This document shows positions 36,719 to 45,329 of a DNA stretch of 64,000 nt, piece by piece (positions within the stretch are counted from its first letter, which is position 1; every line of letters starts with the position of its first letter). Under the pieces are notes generated by a model, which saw only the letters and a program-made list of their open reading frames with translations, was not told the origin of the DNA and made no database searches. The position numbers and the translations under genes are program-made. Source of the stretch: Blastopirellula marina (lineage in GTDB: Bacteria > Planctomycetota > Planctomycetia > Pirellulales > Pirellulaceae); contig NZ_PUIA01000030.1 in NCBI RefSeq assembly GCF_002967715.1, forward strand, positions 1-64,000, read 5' to 3'.

Positions 36719-38092
36719 CTAGGCGAGATCTTTCAAAGGTCCCGTGCTATCTCCGAACGCTTCCACTTCAACTCCCATGCGATCAAGCATCGCATGGTAA
36801 AGGTTGCAGAGTGGAACCTGGCCTTCTGCCGGAAGATGACGTCCGGAGTTCAAAGTTCGTCCCCCGCGACCTCCCAAGAGAATCGGGAGGTTGTCAGGAT
36901 CGTGGCGATTTCCGTCCGACATGCTGGAACCAAACAGAATCATGCAGTTGTCCAGCAGCGTTCCGTCACCTTCCTTGATGCTTCGCAGTTTCGTCAACAT
37001 CTGTGCAAACTGCTCGACGTGCCAACGATTGATTAGCTGATATTGTTCGATCTTTTCTTTTTTGTTCTCGTGGTGCGAGAGCTCGTGGTGCCCGCCTTTC
37101 ACACCATCAAGGAATGAGAAATTTCGCCCGGAGACATCATTGGCAAACATCAACGATGCCACTCGTGTCGAATCGGTTTGAAACGCCAACACAATCAAGT
37201 CCAGCATAATTGCAATGTGCTCGCGAAAGTCACCGGGCACCCCTGGTCGGGCCGCGGCCAGTACGTGGTCGTCGACATCAGGCTGCGAGTCGCCACTTCC
37301 TCCCTTGGTGGCGAACTCGATTCGCTTCTCGACAGCCCGAACTGAATCGAGGTATTCGTCCATCTTGAATTGATCGTCCCGACCTAGCTTCGGCCTGAGT
37401 CGCCGAGCATCTTCGAGCACATAATCGAGCAAGTTTTGGTACGACTCAGCCTTGGCGGAATCGGGAGTCAATGTCTTTCCGAACAGGCGTTCGTAGACTA
37501 GTCGCGGATTGATTTCCTTGGCCACCGGGCGGGTAGGAGACTGCCACGAGATATGCGAGCCGTACAGTCTTGTATAGCCTACGTTGCTGTCGATTCCGCT
37601 GATCACCGGTTCCGTACCCAGTTCCAGCGACGGCAGCGGCGTGAATTTCCCGGTATGCTGAGCCATCAATTGGTCGACCGAGATTCCCCCGCTGCTGATG
37701 TCCTTTCCGGTCGTCTTAGTAACTGGCATACCGGTTAAGAAGTTTGCCGTCTTGGCGTAGTGACCATCTCCGCCGTGGCTGTGCTTCTTATCAAGCCCTG
37801 TCAGCACGAGAACATCGCTACGTATGTCCGCCAAAGGCTTCAGCGATGGGGTAAGTTCGTACTTATCGCCAGATTCTTTTGGAATCCAGTCCTTTTCCCA
37901 GACACCGTTGGGGAAGTACAGGAATGCAGAACGAACCGGTGGACCACCGCCCTCATCTGCGCTGGCAATTCTCGGAGAAAGCGACGACATCCACGGCAAA
38001 TTAAGCGCGACCCCACATCCTTGGAGGAAACGACGACGCGAGAGGGCCTTGGCTGATTGGATTTGTTTTCTCATGGATACAGTTCCAGGCAA
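36719..38092 (-). CDS. DUF1552 protein, Tat-exported
   Basis: This 457-aa protein has a twin-arginine signal (LSRRRFLQGCGVALNLPWM, about 17-35). The family blocks are SAFLYFPNGVWEKDW, VLTGLDKKHSHGGDGHYAKTANFLTG, a central helical region (RPKLGRDDQFKMDEYLDSVRAVEKRI), LIVLAFQTDSTRVASLMFAND and the C-terminal CMILFGSSMSDGNRHDPDNLPILLGGRGG. DUF1552 resembles DUF1501 in layout and may share the alkaline-phosphatase-like fold. It lies 15 nt downstream of a DUF1592-type cytochrome gene, the order found also at 45330-49234. No activity is known for the family. Confidence 0.9.
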   Translation of the reverse strand: MPGTVSMRKQIQSAKALSRRRFLQGCGVALNLPWMSSLSPRIASADEGGGPPVRSAFLYFPNGVWEKDWIPKESGDKYELTPSLKPLADIRSDVLVLTGLDKKHSHGGDGHYAKTANFLTGMPVTKTTGKDISSGGISVDQLMAQHTGKFTPLPSLELGTEPVISGIDSNVGYTRLYGSHISWQSPTRPVAKEINPRLVYERLFGKTLTPDSAKAESYQNLLDYVLEDARRLRPKLGRDDQFKMDEYLDSVRAVEKRIEFATKGGSGDSQPDVDDHVLAAARPGVPGDFREHIAIMLDLIVLAFQTDSTRVASLMFANDVSGRNFSFLDGVKGGHHELSHHENKKEKIEQYQLINRWHVEQFAQMLTKLRSIKEGDGTLLDNCMILFGSSMSDGNRHDPDNLPILLGGRGGRTLNSGRHLPAEGQVPLCNLYHAMLDRMGVEVEAFGDSTGPLKDLA

Positions 38093-38107
38093 TGGAATTT
38101 ATGTCTC

Positions 38108-40102
38108 TTACTTGTCCGACTTGAAATAGCGATGCTGAAACGGATAGGACAGGGCGATCTCTTCGATTAGTACCGCTGCCTTCAGATCGTTTTCCTTCAG
38201 CTTCTTCAAGCAATGATCAACGACACAGTTATCGAACTTGCTGAGTTCCCGACCATAGGCAAATCCAATTAGCTTGCGTACGAAATGTTTCTGAAATTCA
38301 CCACTGCGCTTGAGGATCACCGTCTTCAGTTCTTCCGGGCCGCTGAATTGGTCTCCCGAAGGTAGCTTGCCAGCCGAATCAATCGGCTGCCCGTTGTCGC
38401 TCTCCCGCCACCGACCAATGCCATCGAAGTTCTCTAAACCGAACCCCAGTGGGTCCATCCGGTTATGGCAGCTTGCGCACTCCGCTTTCTGCCGATGCAC
38501 CTCAAGCCGCTCTCGCAGCGTCAGGTTCTTACCTTCTTCATGCGACTCTTCTAAAGCGGGTACATTGGGGGGAGGTGGAGGTACACGAGATCCCAGCACT
38601 TCTTCCAGAATCCATCTTCCTCGTAGCACAGGGCTCGTCCGGCGAGGGTAAGACGCAGACGTCAAGACACTGGCCATCGTCATCACGCCGCCCCGTTGCC
38701 GATTAGGCAACTCGACTCGCTGCCAATCGGCACTCTCTTCGATCGCCAAGCCGTAGTACGCAGCCAGACGTCCATTGGCATAAATGTACTGCGCGTCGAC
38801 TAGTCTCGTCAGCGGCTGATCTTCTCGGAATACATTGGCGACTGTCAGAATAGCCTCTTCTCGCATATCGGCTGCCAACGCGTCGCTGAATTCCGGAAAG
38901 ATTTCGGCATCAGGGCGTGTTCCGTTGCCGAATTCGCGAAGCCCCAGCCACTGTAAACCGAAATTTTCACCCAGGGCCTCAGCCTTCGGATCGGATAGCA
39001 TTCGGCGGACTTCCTGTCTCAGCACGCTCTCCTCAAAGAGCTTTCCCTCGTCAGCCAGTTGAAGCAGCCGATCGTCAGGAATTGACGACCAGATCAACAG
39101 GGATAGGCGTGTTGCCAATTGATACTCAGTAATTCTCTGAACACCACCGCCATCCGGTTCCGACTCAACAACGAACAAAAAGTGAGGCGACACAAGTACG
39201 GCTTTCAGTGGTTCTCGGAGAGCAGTCAATGGGGTGCCACTTCTCGCAAGACTAGCATCATAGATAGCCAGCAATCGCTCAACCTCTTCTTCCGATACCG
39301 GTCGTCGCCATGCTCGCCGCGCAAATCGCTGGATGCACTGCTTAGCCGCTTCGCGTCGTTCGGCATCACTTTTCGGAATAGGCGTCAGAAAGGCCTCGGA
39401 TAGGATTGCCTCTCTTGCCGCGATCACATCCGAAGGAGCTCCATCTTGGGTATTGGGCAATGCCGTTTCGATGATTCGATCGGCAGATGCCAAATATGCT
39501 TCCAAATGAATCGGAGACGTGAACAACGCATCACCGACGGTATCAAATCCCTCGCCACCAGCCCCATCGGAAGGTGGCAGTTCGTGCGATTTCAATTCGA
39601 GTCCTACCAAGTCCTTAACTGCGTTGCGATATTCGGTTCGTGTCAAACGTCGGCTCATCACGTGACCGCGATACCAGGCCTGGGTTTCATCGGATGCCAG
39701 CTGGTTGCAGAGATCCTGATTGGGACGCGAGTCGAGCCACCCGTTGAAAGCACCCTTCTGTGGATCGTTCAGCCCGGGGCTTCCCTCCGGCGGCATTTCA
39801 TTCTGGCGAATCCGACGGGCAACACGATCCCACACGTCGCCAGCCTTGGCAGCACTGTCACCACTAGTGAACCGACTCAGGTCAAATTCCCCGTCGGAAT
39901 CTTTACCGCTGTGGCACTCGATGCATCGCGACTGGATGATCGGCAAAATATCCTTTGCGTAGCGTTCACCCCATCGTGACATTTCTGGGGAAAGCTCGTC
40001 TGCCAGACAAGCAGAGCTTTCCGACAATACGAACATATTCAACAGCACCAGGCTGAATAGAACGTATCGCGAATCGCGAGCGCACTTTAAGAGTCGTTGC
40101 AT
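38108..40102 (-). CDS. DUF1592-type cytochrome protein (DUF1587/1595/1592/1588/1585)
   Basis: This 664-aa exported protein begins with a signal peptide (SRYVLFSLVLLNMFVLSES). A planctomycete cytochrome domain has CIECH at 60-64. The standard ordered set follows: DUF1587 (LTRTEYRNAVKDLVGLEL, about 155-220), DUF1595, DUF1592 (YQLATRLSLLIWSSIPDDRLLQLA, about 330-450), DUF1588 with a second heme motif in CASCHNRMDPLGFGLENFD, and DUF1585 at the C-terminus. These domains always travel together in planctomycetes; the activity is unknown, but two c-type heme sites point to redox work in the periplasm. Its DUF1552 partner follows after 15 nt. Confidence 0.9.
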   Translation of the reverse strand: MQRLLKCARDSRYVLFSLVLLNMFVLSESSACLADELSPEMSRWGERYAKDILPIIQSRCIECHSGKDSDGEFDLSRFTSGDSAAKAGDVWDRVARRIRQNEMPPEGSPGLNDPQKGAFNGWLDSRPNQDLCNQLASDETQAWYRGHVMSRRLTRTEYRNAVKDLVGLELKSHELPPSDGAGGEGFDTVGDALFTSPIHLEAYLASADRIIETALPNTQDGAPSDVIAAREAILSEAFLTPIPKSDAERREAAKQCIQRFARRAWRRPVSEEEVERLLAIYDASLARSGTPLTALREPLKAVLVSPHFLFVVESEPDGGGVQRITEYQLATRLSLLIWSSIPDDRLLQLADEGKLFEESVLRQEVRRMLSDPKAEALGENFGLQWLGLREFGNGTRPDAEIFPEFSDALAADMREEAILTVANVFREDQPLTRLVDAQYIYANGRLAAYYGLAIEESADWQRVELPNRQRGGVMTMASVLTSASYPRRTSPVLRGRWILEEVLGSRVPPPPPNVPALEESHEEGKNLTLRERLEVHRQKAECASCHNRMDPLGFGLENFDGIGRWRESDNGQPIDSAGKLPSGDQFSGPEELKTVILKRSGEFQKHFVRKLIGFAYGRELSKFDNCVVDHCLKKLKENDLKAAVLIEEIALSYPFQHRYFKSDK

Positions 40103-40387
40103 CGGCGGGGGCCTAAAGGCGGGGGTAATATAGGGCAGGACTCTTAATCCTATCTCACAGACCGATTTTAAACCAGATCGTTTTGCAAGTCCTTTTGTGC
40201 GAGAAAGTTACGCGACACCGATAAGGGGCTGCCCCCTTGGGTGTCCATACGCACTGCGCGCAGGATAAAGCAGGATGACAACCTGTTCCAGTACCTGGCT
40301 CACAGGCATCTGCTGGCCCAGGGGGAGGAAGCACGCTAACGCATCTCAGAAGTCAAAGACTCAATCGTCGGAGAGAAATAGGCTTAA
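40103..40387. other. Intergenic region with long hairpin
   Basis: I find no gene here. At 40214-40245 GACACC-gat-AAGGGG pairs with CCCCTT-g-GGTGTC, a 12-bp interrupted stem. It lies about 140 bp downstream of the amidohydrolase stop on the minus strand, but without a T run. It could be a weak terminator or a remnant of a dispersed repeat. Confidence 0.35.
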
Positions 40388-41641
40388 CTAATTCTTCGGC
40401 TGTTTATACTTCTGCTGATACTTCTCGTAGAGTATTGTTTGCTTGTTGCTCAGATCGACGGGCTTACCAGCGATCCAGGCTGTTTGAATCTGTGTCGCGG
40501 CCTCAAGAGGGTCACCATCGCAGATAAACAGCGTTGCGTCCTTTCCCTTTTCCAGGCTACCGACGCGTTCTCCCACGCCCAGAATCTCTGCAGGCGAGAG
40601 CGTTATCGCACGCATTGCGTCCTCATTGCTTAGACCAAACGCGACAGCGGTTGCCGCATGGTAAGGAAGATTTCGGACGTTCCACGCATTGGATCGTTCG
40701 TATCCTGAGATACAAAAGCGAATTCCCGCATCTTGAAGTCGCTTTGCCAGCGAGTAGGCGGCATCGTAGGGGTCGTCTCGTCGGCGGGGGTTACGATGAA
40801 TGGCCGAGATAATGACCGGAATATCGTATTGCTTCATCAACTCTTGGCACTTCACGGCATCGTATCCGCCAAAGATTACAAGCCTCACTTTCTGCTGGTT
40901 GGCAAATGTGATTGCCCGGGTGATGTCGTTCGCTCGATCGGCATGAAGGATGATAGGCTGCTCTCCTCGCAGGACCTTATCCATCGAATCTAAACGGGCA
41001 TCATGCAGGATCTTAGACTTCGCCTGTTGTCCTTGGTAGTAACGCCTTGCTTCGTCAAAGAACGACTCCAACCGCTCCTTTTCCTCTTCACTGTCCATGG
41101 AAACAATCATCCCGGCACGAGGCAGCAAGGTCATGTCCTCATAGGTCCAACCGTCGAGTTGCATCACAGCACATTGACCGGAAATCAAGCCTCCAGACGG
41201 GGCGGTCATGGCCAAGAGAACTCCGTTAGATCTCGTCACCGGAATGATCTCACCATCTGGGTCGACGCTGACATGCGCCTTCACATTAGGATTGAGACTG
41301 CCTGATTCGCGATAGTCGTTACTCGCTCTGACCGAAGAGATTTCCGTCAGGCCGATCCGGGAATAGGGTTCAAAAAGTCCCGGATAGACATGCTTCCCGG
41401 CGGCTTTGATGACATGAGCATCCTTAGGAACCTCAATTTTTTCGCCAATTGCCGTAATCTTTCCTTTCTCGAAGATTAAGACCCCCTTCTTAATGGCCGG
41501 TCCTGAAATGGGATGAATTGTCGCTCCCACAATTGCAACCGGTCCCTTCGGCAGGGCACCGGGGATTTGATCGGAGGCAGCGGAAACACCGACCAGGCAA
41601 GCAAACGCGAACAGTGTCAGCAGTCGGATAGGAGAGTGCAT
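40388..41641 (-). CDS. Secreted amidohydrolase-family protein with degenerate metal site
   Basis: This 417-aa protein has a signal peptide (LLTLFAFACLVGVSAASD). PVAIVGATIHPISGPAIKKGVLIFEKGKITAIG is the N-terminal beta-sandwich of amidohydrolases, and TLSPAEILGVGERVGSLEKGKDATLFICDGDP is the typical C-terminal return to it. Where active members have PG-h-I-D-x-H-x-H, it reads HVYPGLFEPYSRIG, with no H-x-H. So the usual first metal pair is missing and normal hydrolysis is doubtful. It lies 58 nt downstream of the 1048-aa tandem amidohydrolase, with which it forms an operon. A binding, regulatory or structural role as a partner subunit is possible. Confidence 0.8.
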   Translation of the reverse strand: MHSPIRLLTLFAFACLVGVSAASDQIPGALPKGPVAIVGATIHPISGPAIKKGVLIFEKGKITAIGEKIEVPKDAHVIKAAGKHVYPGLFEPYSRIGLTEISSVRASNDYRESGSLNPNVKAHVSVDPDGEIIPVTRSNGVLLAMTAPSGGLISGQCAVMQLDGWTYEDMTLLPRAGMIVSMDSEEEKERLESFFDEARRYYQGQQAKSKILHDARLDSMDKVLRGEQPIILHADRANDITRAITFANQQKVRLVIFGGYDAVKCQELMKQYDIPVIISAIHRNPRRRDDPYDAAYSLAKRLQDAGIRFCISGYERSNAWNVRNLPYHAATAVAFGLSNEDAMRAITLSPAEILGVGERVGSLEKGKDATLFICDGDPLEAATQIQTAWIAGKPVDLSNKQTILYEKYQQKYKQPKN

Positions 41642-41699
41642 CGTATATGTCTTACTGTGGGTGGCGGTACTATGCGGTCAGGAACACCAGTACGCACGA

Positions 41700-44600
41700 T
41701 CAATGCTCGTGACCGTGCTCGTGTTCGTCGTGGGCATGACAGAACTCATCGTGGCGTGGCCACAACTGAGAACCATCTTCTAGCGATTCCCCTTCGTCCA
41801 TCATCGGGGCCCTGGAGTCAAGGATCTTCTGCACCAGCGTATTCTTCATCTCGGCCATCTGTTGATGTCGCTGTTGCTCTTCCAGACGGTCAAAGTACTT
41901 GATTCCGTCGATCCATGTTTGTTCACAGACGCTGAAATTAGAAAGAGGGGGGCCAGACCAGATCGCCAAGTCTGCATGTTTGCCAGGCTCGATCGAACCG
42001 ACGTACTTTTCAATCCGAAGCTGAATAGCTGGGTTAATCGTAATGAATTTGAGTGCCTCTTCCGGCGACAGATTGCCATACTTCACTGCCTTGGCGGCCT
42101 CTTGATTCATACGTCGCCCCATTTCCCAGTCGTCAGAGTTGAATGAAACCACGACGCCTTGGTTGTGCATGAGTGCTCCGTTGAATGGAATCGCATCCCG
42201 CACTTCGACCTTGTAAGCCCACCAATCCGAGAATGTTGATCCGGTCGCACCGTGCTCCTTCATGGCATCGGCAACCTTATACCCCTCGAGGATATGCTGG
42301 AGCGAACCAATCGTGATATCGTACTCATCTAATACCCGGATCAGAGCCAGGATCTCGTCTTGCCGATAGCTATGACAATGGACCCAGCGTTTTCCGTTAA
42401 GAATCTCGACGATCGCATCGAATTGAAGATCGCGACGTGGCGGTAGACCGTGTTTGTTCTTAGCGTAGTCCTGATGAGCCTTTTGATACTGCTGGGCCTC
42501 GCGAAACTCGTCACGGAACACCTGTTCGACACCCATTCGAGTCTGGGGATAACGCGTATTGAAGTCATCTCCCCAGTTGCTCTGCTTTACGTTCTCGCCC
42601 AAGGCGAACTTGATACCGGCCGGAGCTTCCCGAAACTTCAGATTTTCGTAGTTGGTTCCCCAACGCATCTTGATGACCTGGTTCTGCCCACCGATCGGGT
42701 TAGCCGAACCATGTAGCACATTGGCGGTCGTTAGTCCGCCGGCGAGTTGCCAGTAAATCGTAATGTCGTCCGCGTCGACGAAGTCCGCGATACGAACTTC
42801 CGCTGTGATCGCTTGGCCGCTTTCGTTGATCCCGCCATCGGTCGCGATATGCGAATGGCAGTCGATCAGCCCCGGGGTAATATGTTTGCCGGTGGCATCC
42901 ACGACGACTGCTTCTTTGGGAATGGAGATCTTCTTCCCAATCTTCTCGATCTTGCCATTGTTGATCAGGATCGTGCCCTTGTCGATTTTCCCCAGAGGGC
43001 CGCTCGTCCAGATCGTAGCTCCGGTAATTGCTACGAGCGACTCCTGCTTAACAGGTTTCTCTCGCCCATAGGCCCCCAGCGGATATTGCACTGGAAAACT
43101 GGCCATGCGGAGCCGTTTCGGCTTGTCTTCATCTTCCTTCTTCGTTTCCCCTGACTTCTCGGTATCCTTACTTTCGGTCTCCTTTGGCTCTTCTTTGTCT
43201 TCCGCTTGCATACCAGAAGGAACCATCGTTACGGGTGTGACCGATCCATCAGGCCAACGGAGCGAGCCATATCGTGTTTCGACGTCTTCCTGGTAGACGA
43301 TCGAGAGCGTAGCAACGCCCTTAATCCCAAAGTTATCAGCAACAAACTGTGCAGTAATCTGACCATCCTCGAACTTGATCGACTTGAGTTCGATTTTGTC
43401 CTTAAACTTTGGAGTCGTTTCGGCTGGGCGAATGGTCCCTTTCAGGGTCTTGTCTCCGGACACGTTGATCAGCAGGACCTGATCCGTCTTCTCGGGGGGA
43501 TCTTGAATCGAGATCTTCCAATCGCTTGCCAGACCATGTGGAAGATCATCATGATGTTCGTACCGGTGGCCATTGACCCACGTTTCCACAACTTCCGCTT
43601 TGTCATCAAATAGCGGTTTGGAAGTCACTACCAGGCTCGCCAGTTTCCCCTCGTCGATGGTGCCAAGCTGCTTGTCGATTCCGAAGCGTTTGGCTGGCAC
43701 AGTGGTCATTGCCGCCAAGGCATCCGCTTCATTCAATCCGCGATGCACGGCAATGCGAAGGTTCTTCAAGAACAGAGAAGGGGACTCGAGCCGGTGCGTT
43801 GTCAGCAACACTTCGACCTTGCGATCAAGTAGCCGCGCGATATTCTCCGGTGCATGATCCCAGTGCATGAGGGCTTGTAACGTGGCATCATCCGCTGCTT
43901 GGGGCGTCGCCACATTAGGGGCCTTCGCAAAATCAATCGGAACGATAATCGTTCGCTTCGTCTTGGCGATGGCGTCCAGTTGACGATACTCACGTCCGCT
44001 TCCGATGGCGATCATGTCGAGGCCAAACTCGCGGGCAAACTCATCGGCCCGCAAAAGGAACTGATCATTGCTCGTCTCGATCATAACAGGCAACCTGCCA
44101 TCGACGTACGGCTGCATGGCGTCCAGCGTCACGTTCCGCTCTGGAAGCGGAAGCATGGCATCCGCATGAGCAGCTCGATGGGCATCGCGATACCACTGGG
44201 CGTCATAGAAAGCCTGACGAGCCAGGGCCACGGCTCCCATCGGAGAGTTCGGATAATTACCTCGGCTTCGTCGTCTCCCTAGTGTCAGCTCCCCGGCCAG
44301 GGCAAACTGATCGCGAAGCACCAATTGCGACAGATCATCTTGGCCCAATGCGTAGATAGCCGAACGCCCTTTGACAATTCCATCTTGTGGGGCAATCAGC
44401 CGGGCTACAAAACCTTGCTTACGAAGATCACCGGCCGCCAGTTCCTTGCTTGTAAGAACGCTGCGAACGTCGAAGTCCGCTCGGATGTTTTCGTTCCAGT
44501 AACTGGTTGGCGGCCGACTGTTGGCTTGGTCGAACGACACTTCTGCGTAACTGTCGATTAAGCCTGGGTAAACGAACTTGCCACCCAGGTCGATGACCTC

Positions 44601-44846
44601 TGCTTCCACGGGAATATCAACCTTGGCACCAATCGCCACGATTTTCTCGTCACGGATCACAATCGTCACAGGCTCAGGGTCTTTGCCTGGCGATCGTATT
44701 ACTTGACCACCGGAAAGTGCGTAGACTCGCAGCGGATGGCGATGCAAGCCATCTTCGTGACGTGACGTTGGGGGGAACGTCTGAGCAGCAGCAGTTAGCG
44801 AGAGAATAATTGGCAGGAGGATCGCAAGCGGGAACGAACGTTTCAT
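41700..44846 (-). CDS. Secreted tandem amidohydrolase, first half degenerate
   Basis: This 1048-aa protein has a signal peptide (LAILLPIILSLTAAAQ) and two amidohydrolase units. Unit 1 (about 35-430) has the beta-sandwich EPVTIVIRDEKIVAIG, but VYPGLIDSYAEVSF replaces the metal-binding H-x-H. A beta-rich linker with an acidic, lysine-rich stretch (EDKEEPKETESKDTEK) covers about 440-590. Unit 2 (about 605-1010) has ITPGLIDCHSHIATDGG with intact H-S-H, WVHCHSYRQDEIL and VSFNSDDWEMGR supplying later His and Asp residues, so it is likely catalytic. The C-terminus is His-rich (CHAHDEHEHGHEH), perhaps for metal loading. Family members include imidazolonepropionase- and dipeptidase-like enzymes; the substrate is unknown. 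Confidence 0.88.
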   Translation of the reverse strand: MKRSFPLAILLPIILSLTAAAQTFPPTSRHEDGLHRHPLRVYALSGGQVIRSPGKDPEPVTIVIRDEKIVAIGAKVDIPVEAEVIDLGGKFVYPGLIDSYAEVSFDQANSRPPTSYWNENIRADFDVRSVLTSKELAAGDLRKQGFVARLIAPQDGIVKGRSAIYALGQDDLSQLVLRDQFALAGELTLGRRRSRGNYPNSPMGAVALARQAFYDAQWYRDAHRAAHADAMLPLPERNVTLDAMQPYVDGRLPVMIETSNDQFLLRADEFAREFGLDMIAIGSGREYRQLDAIAKTKRTIIVPIDFAKAPNVATPQAADDATLQALMHWDHAPENIARLLDRKVEVLLTTHRLESPSLFLKNLRIAVHRGLNEADALAAMTTVPAKRFGIDKQLGTIDEGKLASLVVTSKPLFDDKAEVVETWVNGHRYEHHDDLPHGLASDWKISIQDPPEKTDQVLLINVSGDKTLKGTIRPAETTPKFKDKIELKSIKFEDGQITAQFVADNFGIKGVATLSIVYQEDVETRYGSLRWPDGSVTPVTMVPSGMQAEDKEEPKETESKDTEKSGETKKEDEDKPKRLRMASFPVQYPLGAYGREKPVKQESLVAITGATIWTSGPLGKIDKGTILINNGKIEKIGKKISIPKEAVVVDATGKHITPGLIDCHSHIATDGGINESGQAITAEVRIADFVDADDITIYWQLAGGLTTANVLHGSANPIGGQNQVIKMRWGTNYENLKFREAPAGIKFALGENVKQSNWGDDFNTRYPQTRMGVEQVFRDEFREAQQYQKAHQDYAKNKHGLPPRRDLQFDAIVEILNGKRWVHCHSYRQDEILALIRVLDEYDITIGSLQHILEGYKVADAMKEHGATGSTFSDWWAYKVEVRDAIPFNGALMHNQGVVVSFNSDDWEMGRRMNQEAAKAVKYGNLSPEEALKFITINPAIQLRIEKYVGSIEPGKHADLAIWSGPPLSNFSVCEQTWIDGIKYFDRLEEQQRHQQMAEMKNTLVQKILDSRAPMMDEGESLEDGSQLWPRHDEFCHAHDEHEHGHEH

Positions 44847-45329
44847 CTAGCAGACTCTAACGAGATAATTCCGGTCAGTTTGCAATAGAAGTGCCCGGTG
44901 CCGAGCCTGACACTTCTTCATCTAAGATAGTCCGAAACCACATTCGGCTCGTTATCTTTTTGCGCGATTTTTGACATAATCTTGCAGGATTACAACCACT
45001 CTTGAGGATGTTGAGCCTATTCCTTCGATTTATTTCCAGTTCTTGGTCAAATCACGAATCTCGAGGTCAGGATTCTCGTCTCCCCGCGTATCTTCTTTCG
45101 CCAGAATGACTAAAGGCGGTCTCTGCGTCTTTACCTGACAGACGTATATCCCAAACGAGTGTCCTGAATCAATTTCCCCGACGCGGCCTTGGCGAAATCC
45201 AGTACGGGACACTGAAACCATTTGGTACTTTGGATCATAATCTGGTACCGCTTTGCCTCCTCCTTTTCGTTGCCCCCAATCCCATCATCGGAAAGGTTTG
45301 TCGCCAAACCGTTTCTCCAGGTCTTCGGA
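44847..45329. other. Divergent promoter region with hairpin
   Basis: This 483-bp region lies between divergent genes. AGAAGTG (44887-44893) pairs with CACTTCT (44911-44917) around a 17-nt G+C-rich loop, just upstream of the amidohydrolase. The only gene candidate is the short minus-strand frame at 45030-45221, listed separately. Confidence 0.35.
45030..45221 (-). CDS. Possible small hypothetical protein, 63 aa
   Basis: The frame starts with an ATG at 45219-45221 (MVSVSRTGFRQGRVG) and ends DLEIRDLTKNWK. Its middle (GIYVCQVKTQRPPLVILAKE) alternates hydrophobic and charged residues, as expected of beta strands. No clear ribosome site is seen and I recognise no family. It might be the remaining C-terminal piece of a decayed gene. 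Low confidence. Confidence 0.25.
   Translation of the reverse strand: MVSVSRTGFRQGRVGEIDSGHSFGIYVCQVKTQRPPLVILAKEDTRGDENPDLEIRDLTKNWK

Noticed and set aside
45222-45329. N-terminal extension of the DUF1592-type gene
   Set aside because: The signal peptide starts only after the ATG at 45330; upstream residues overlap the possible small minus-strand gene and look non-coding.
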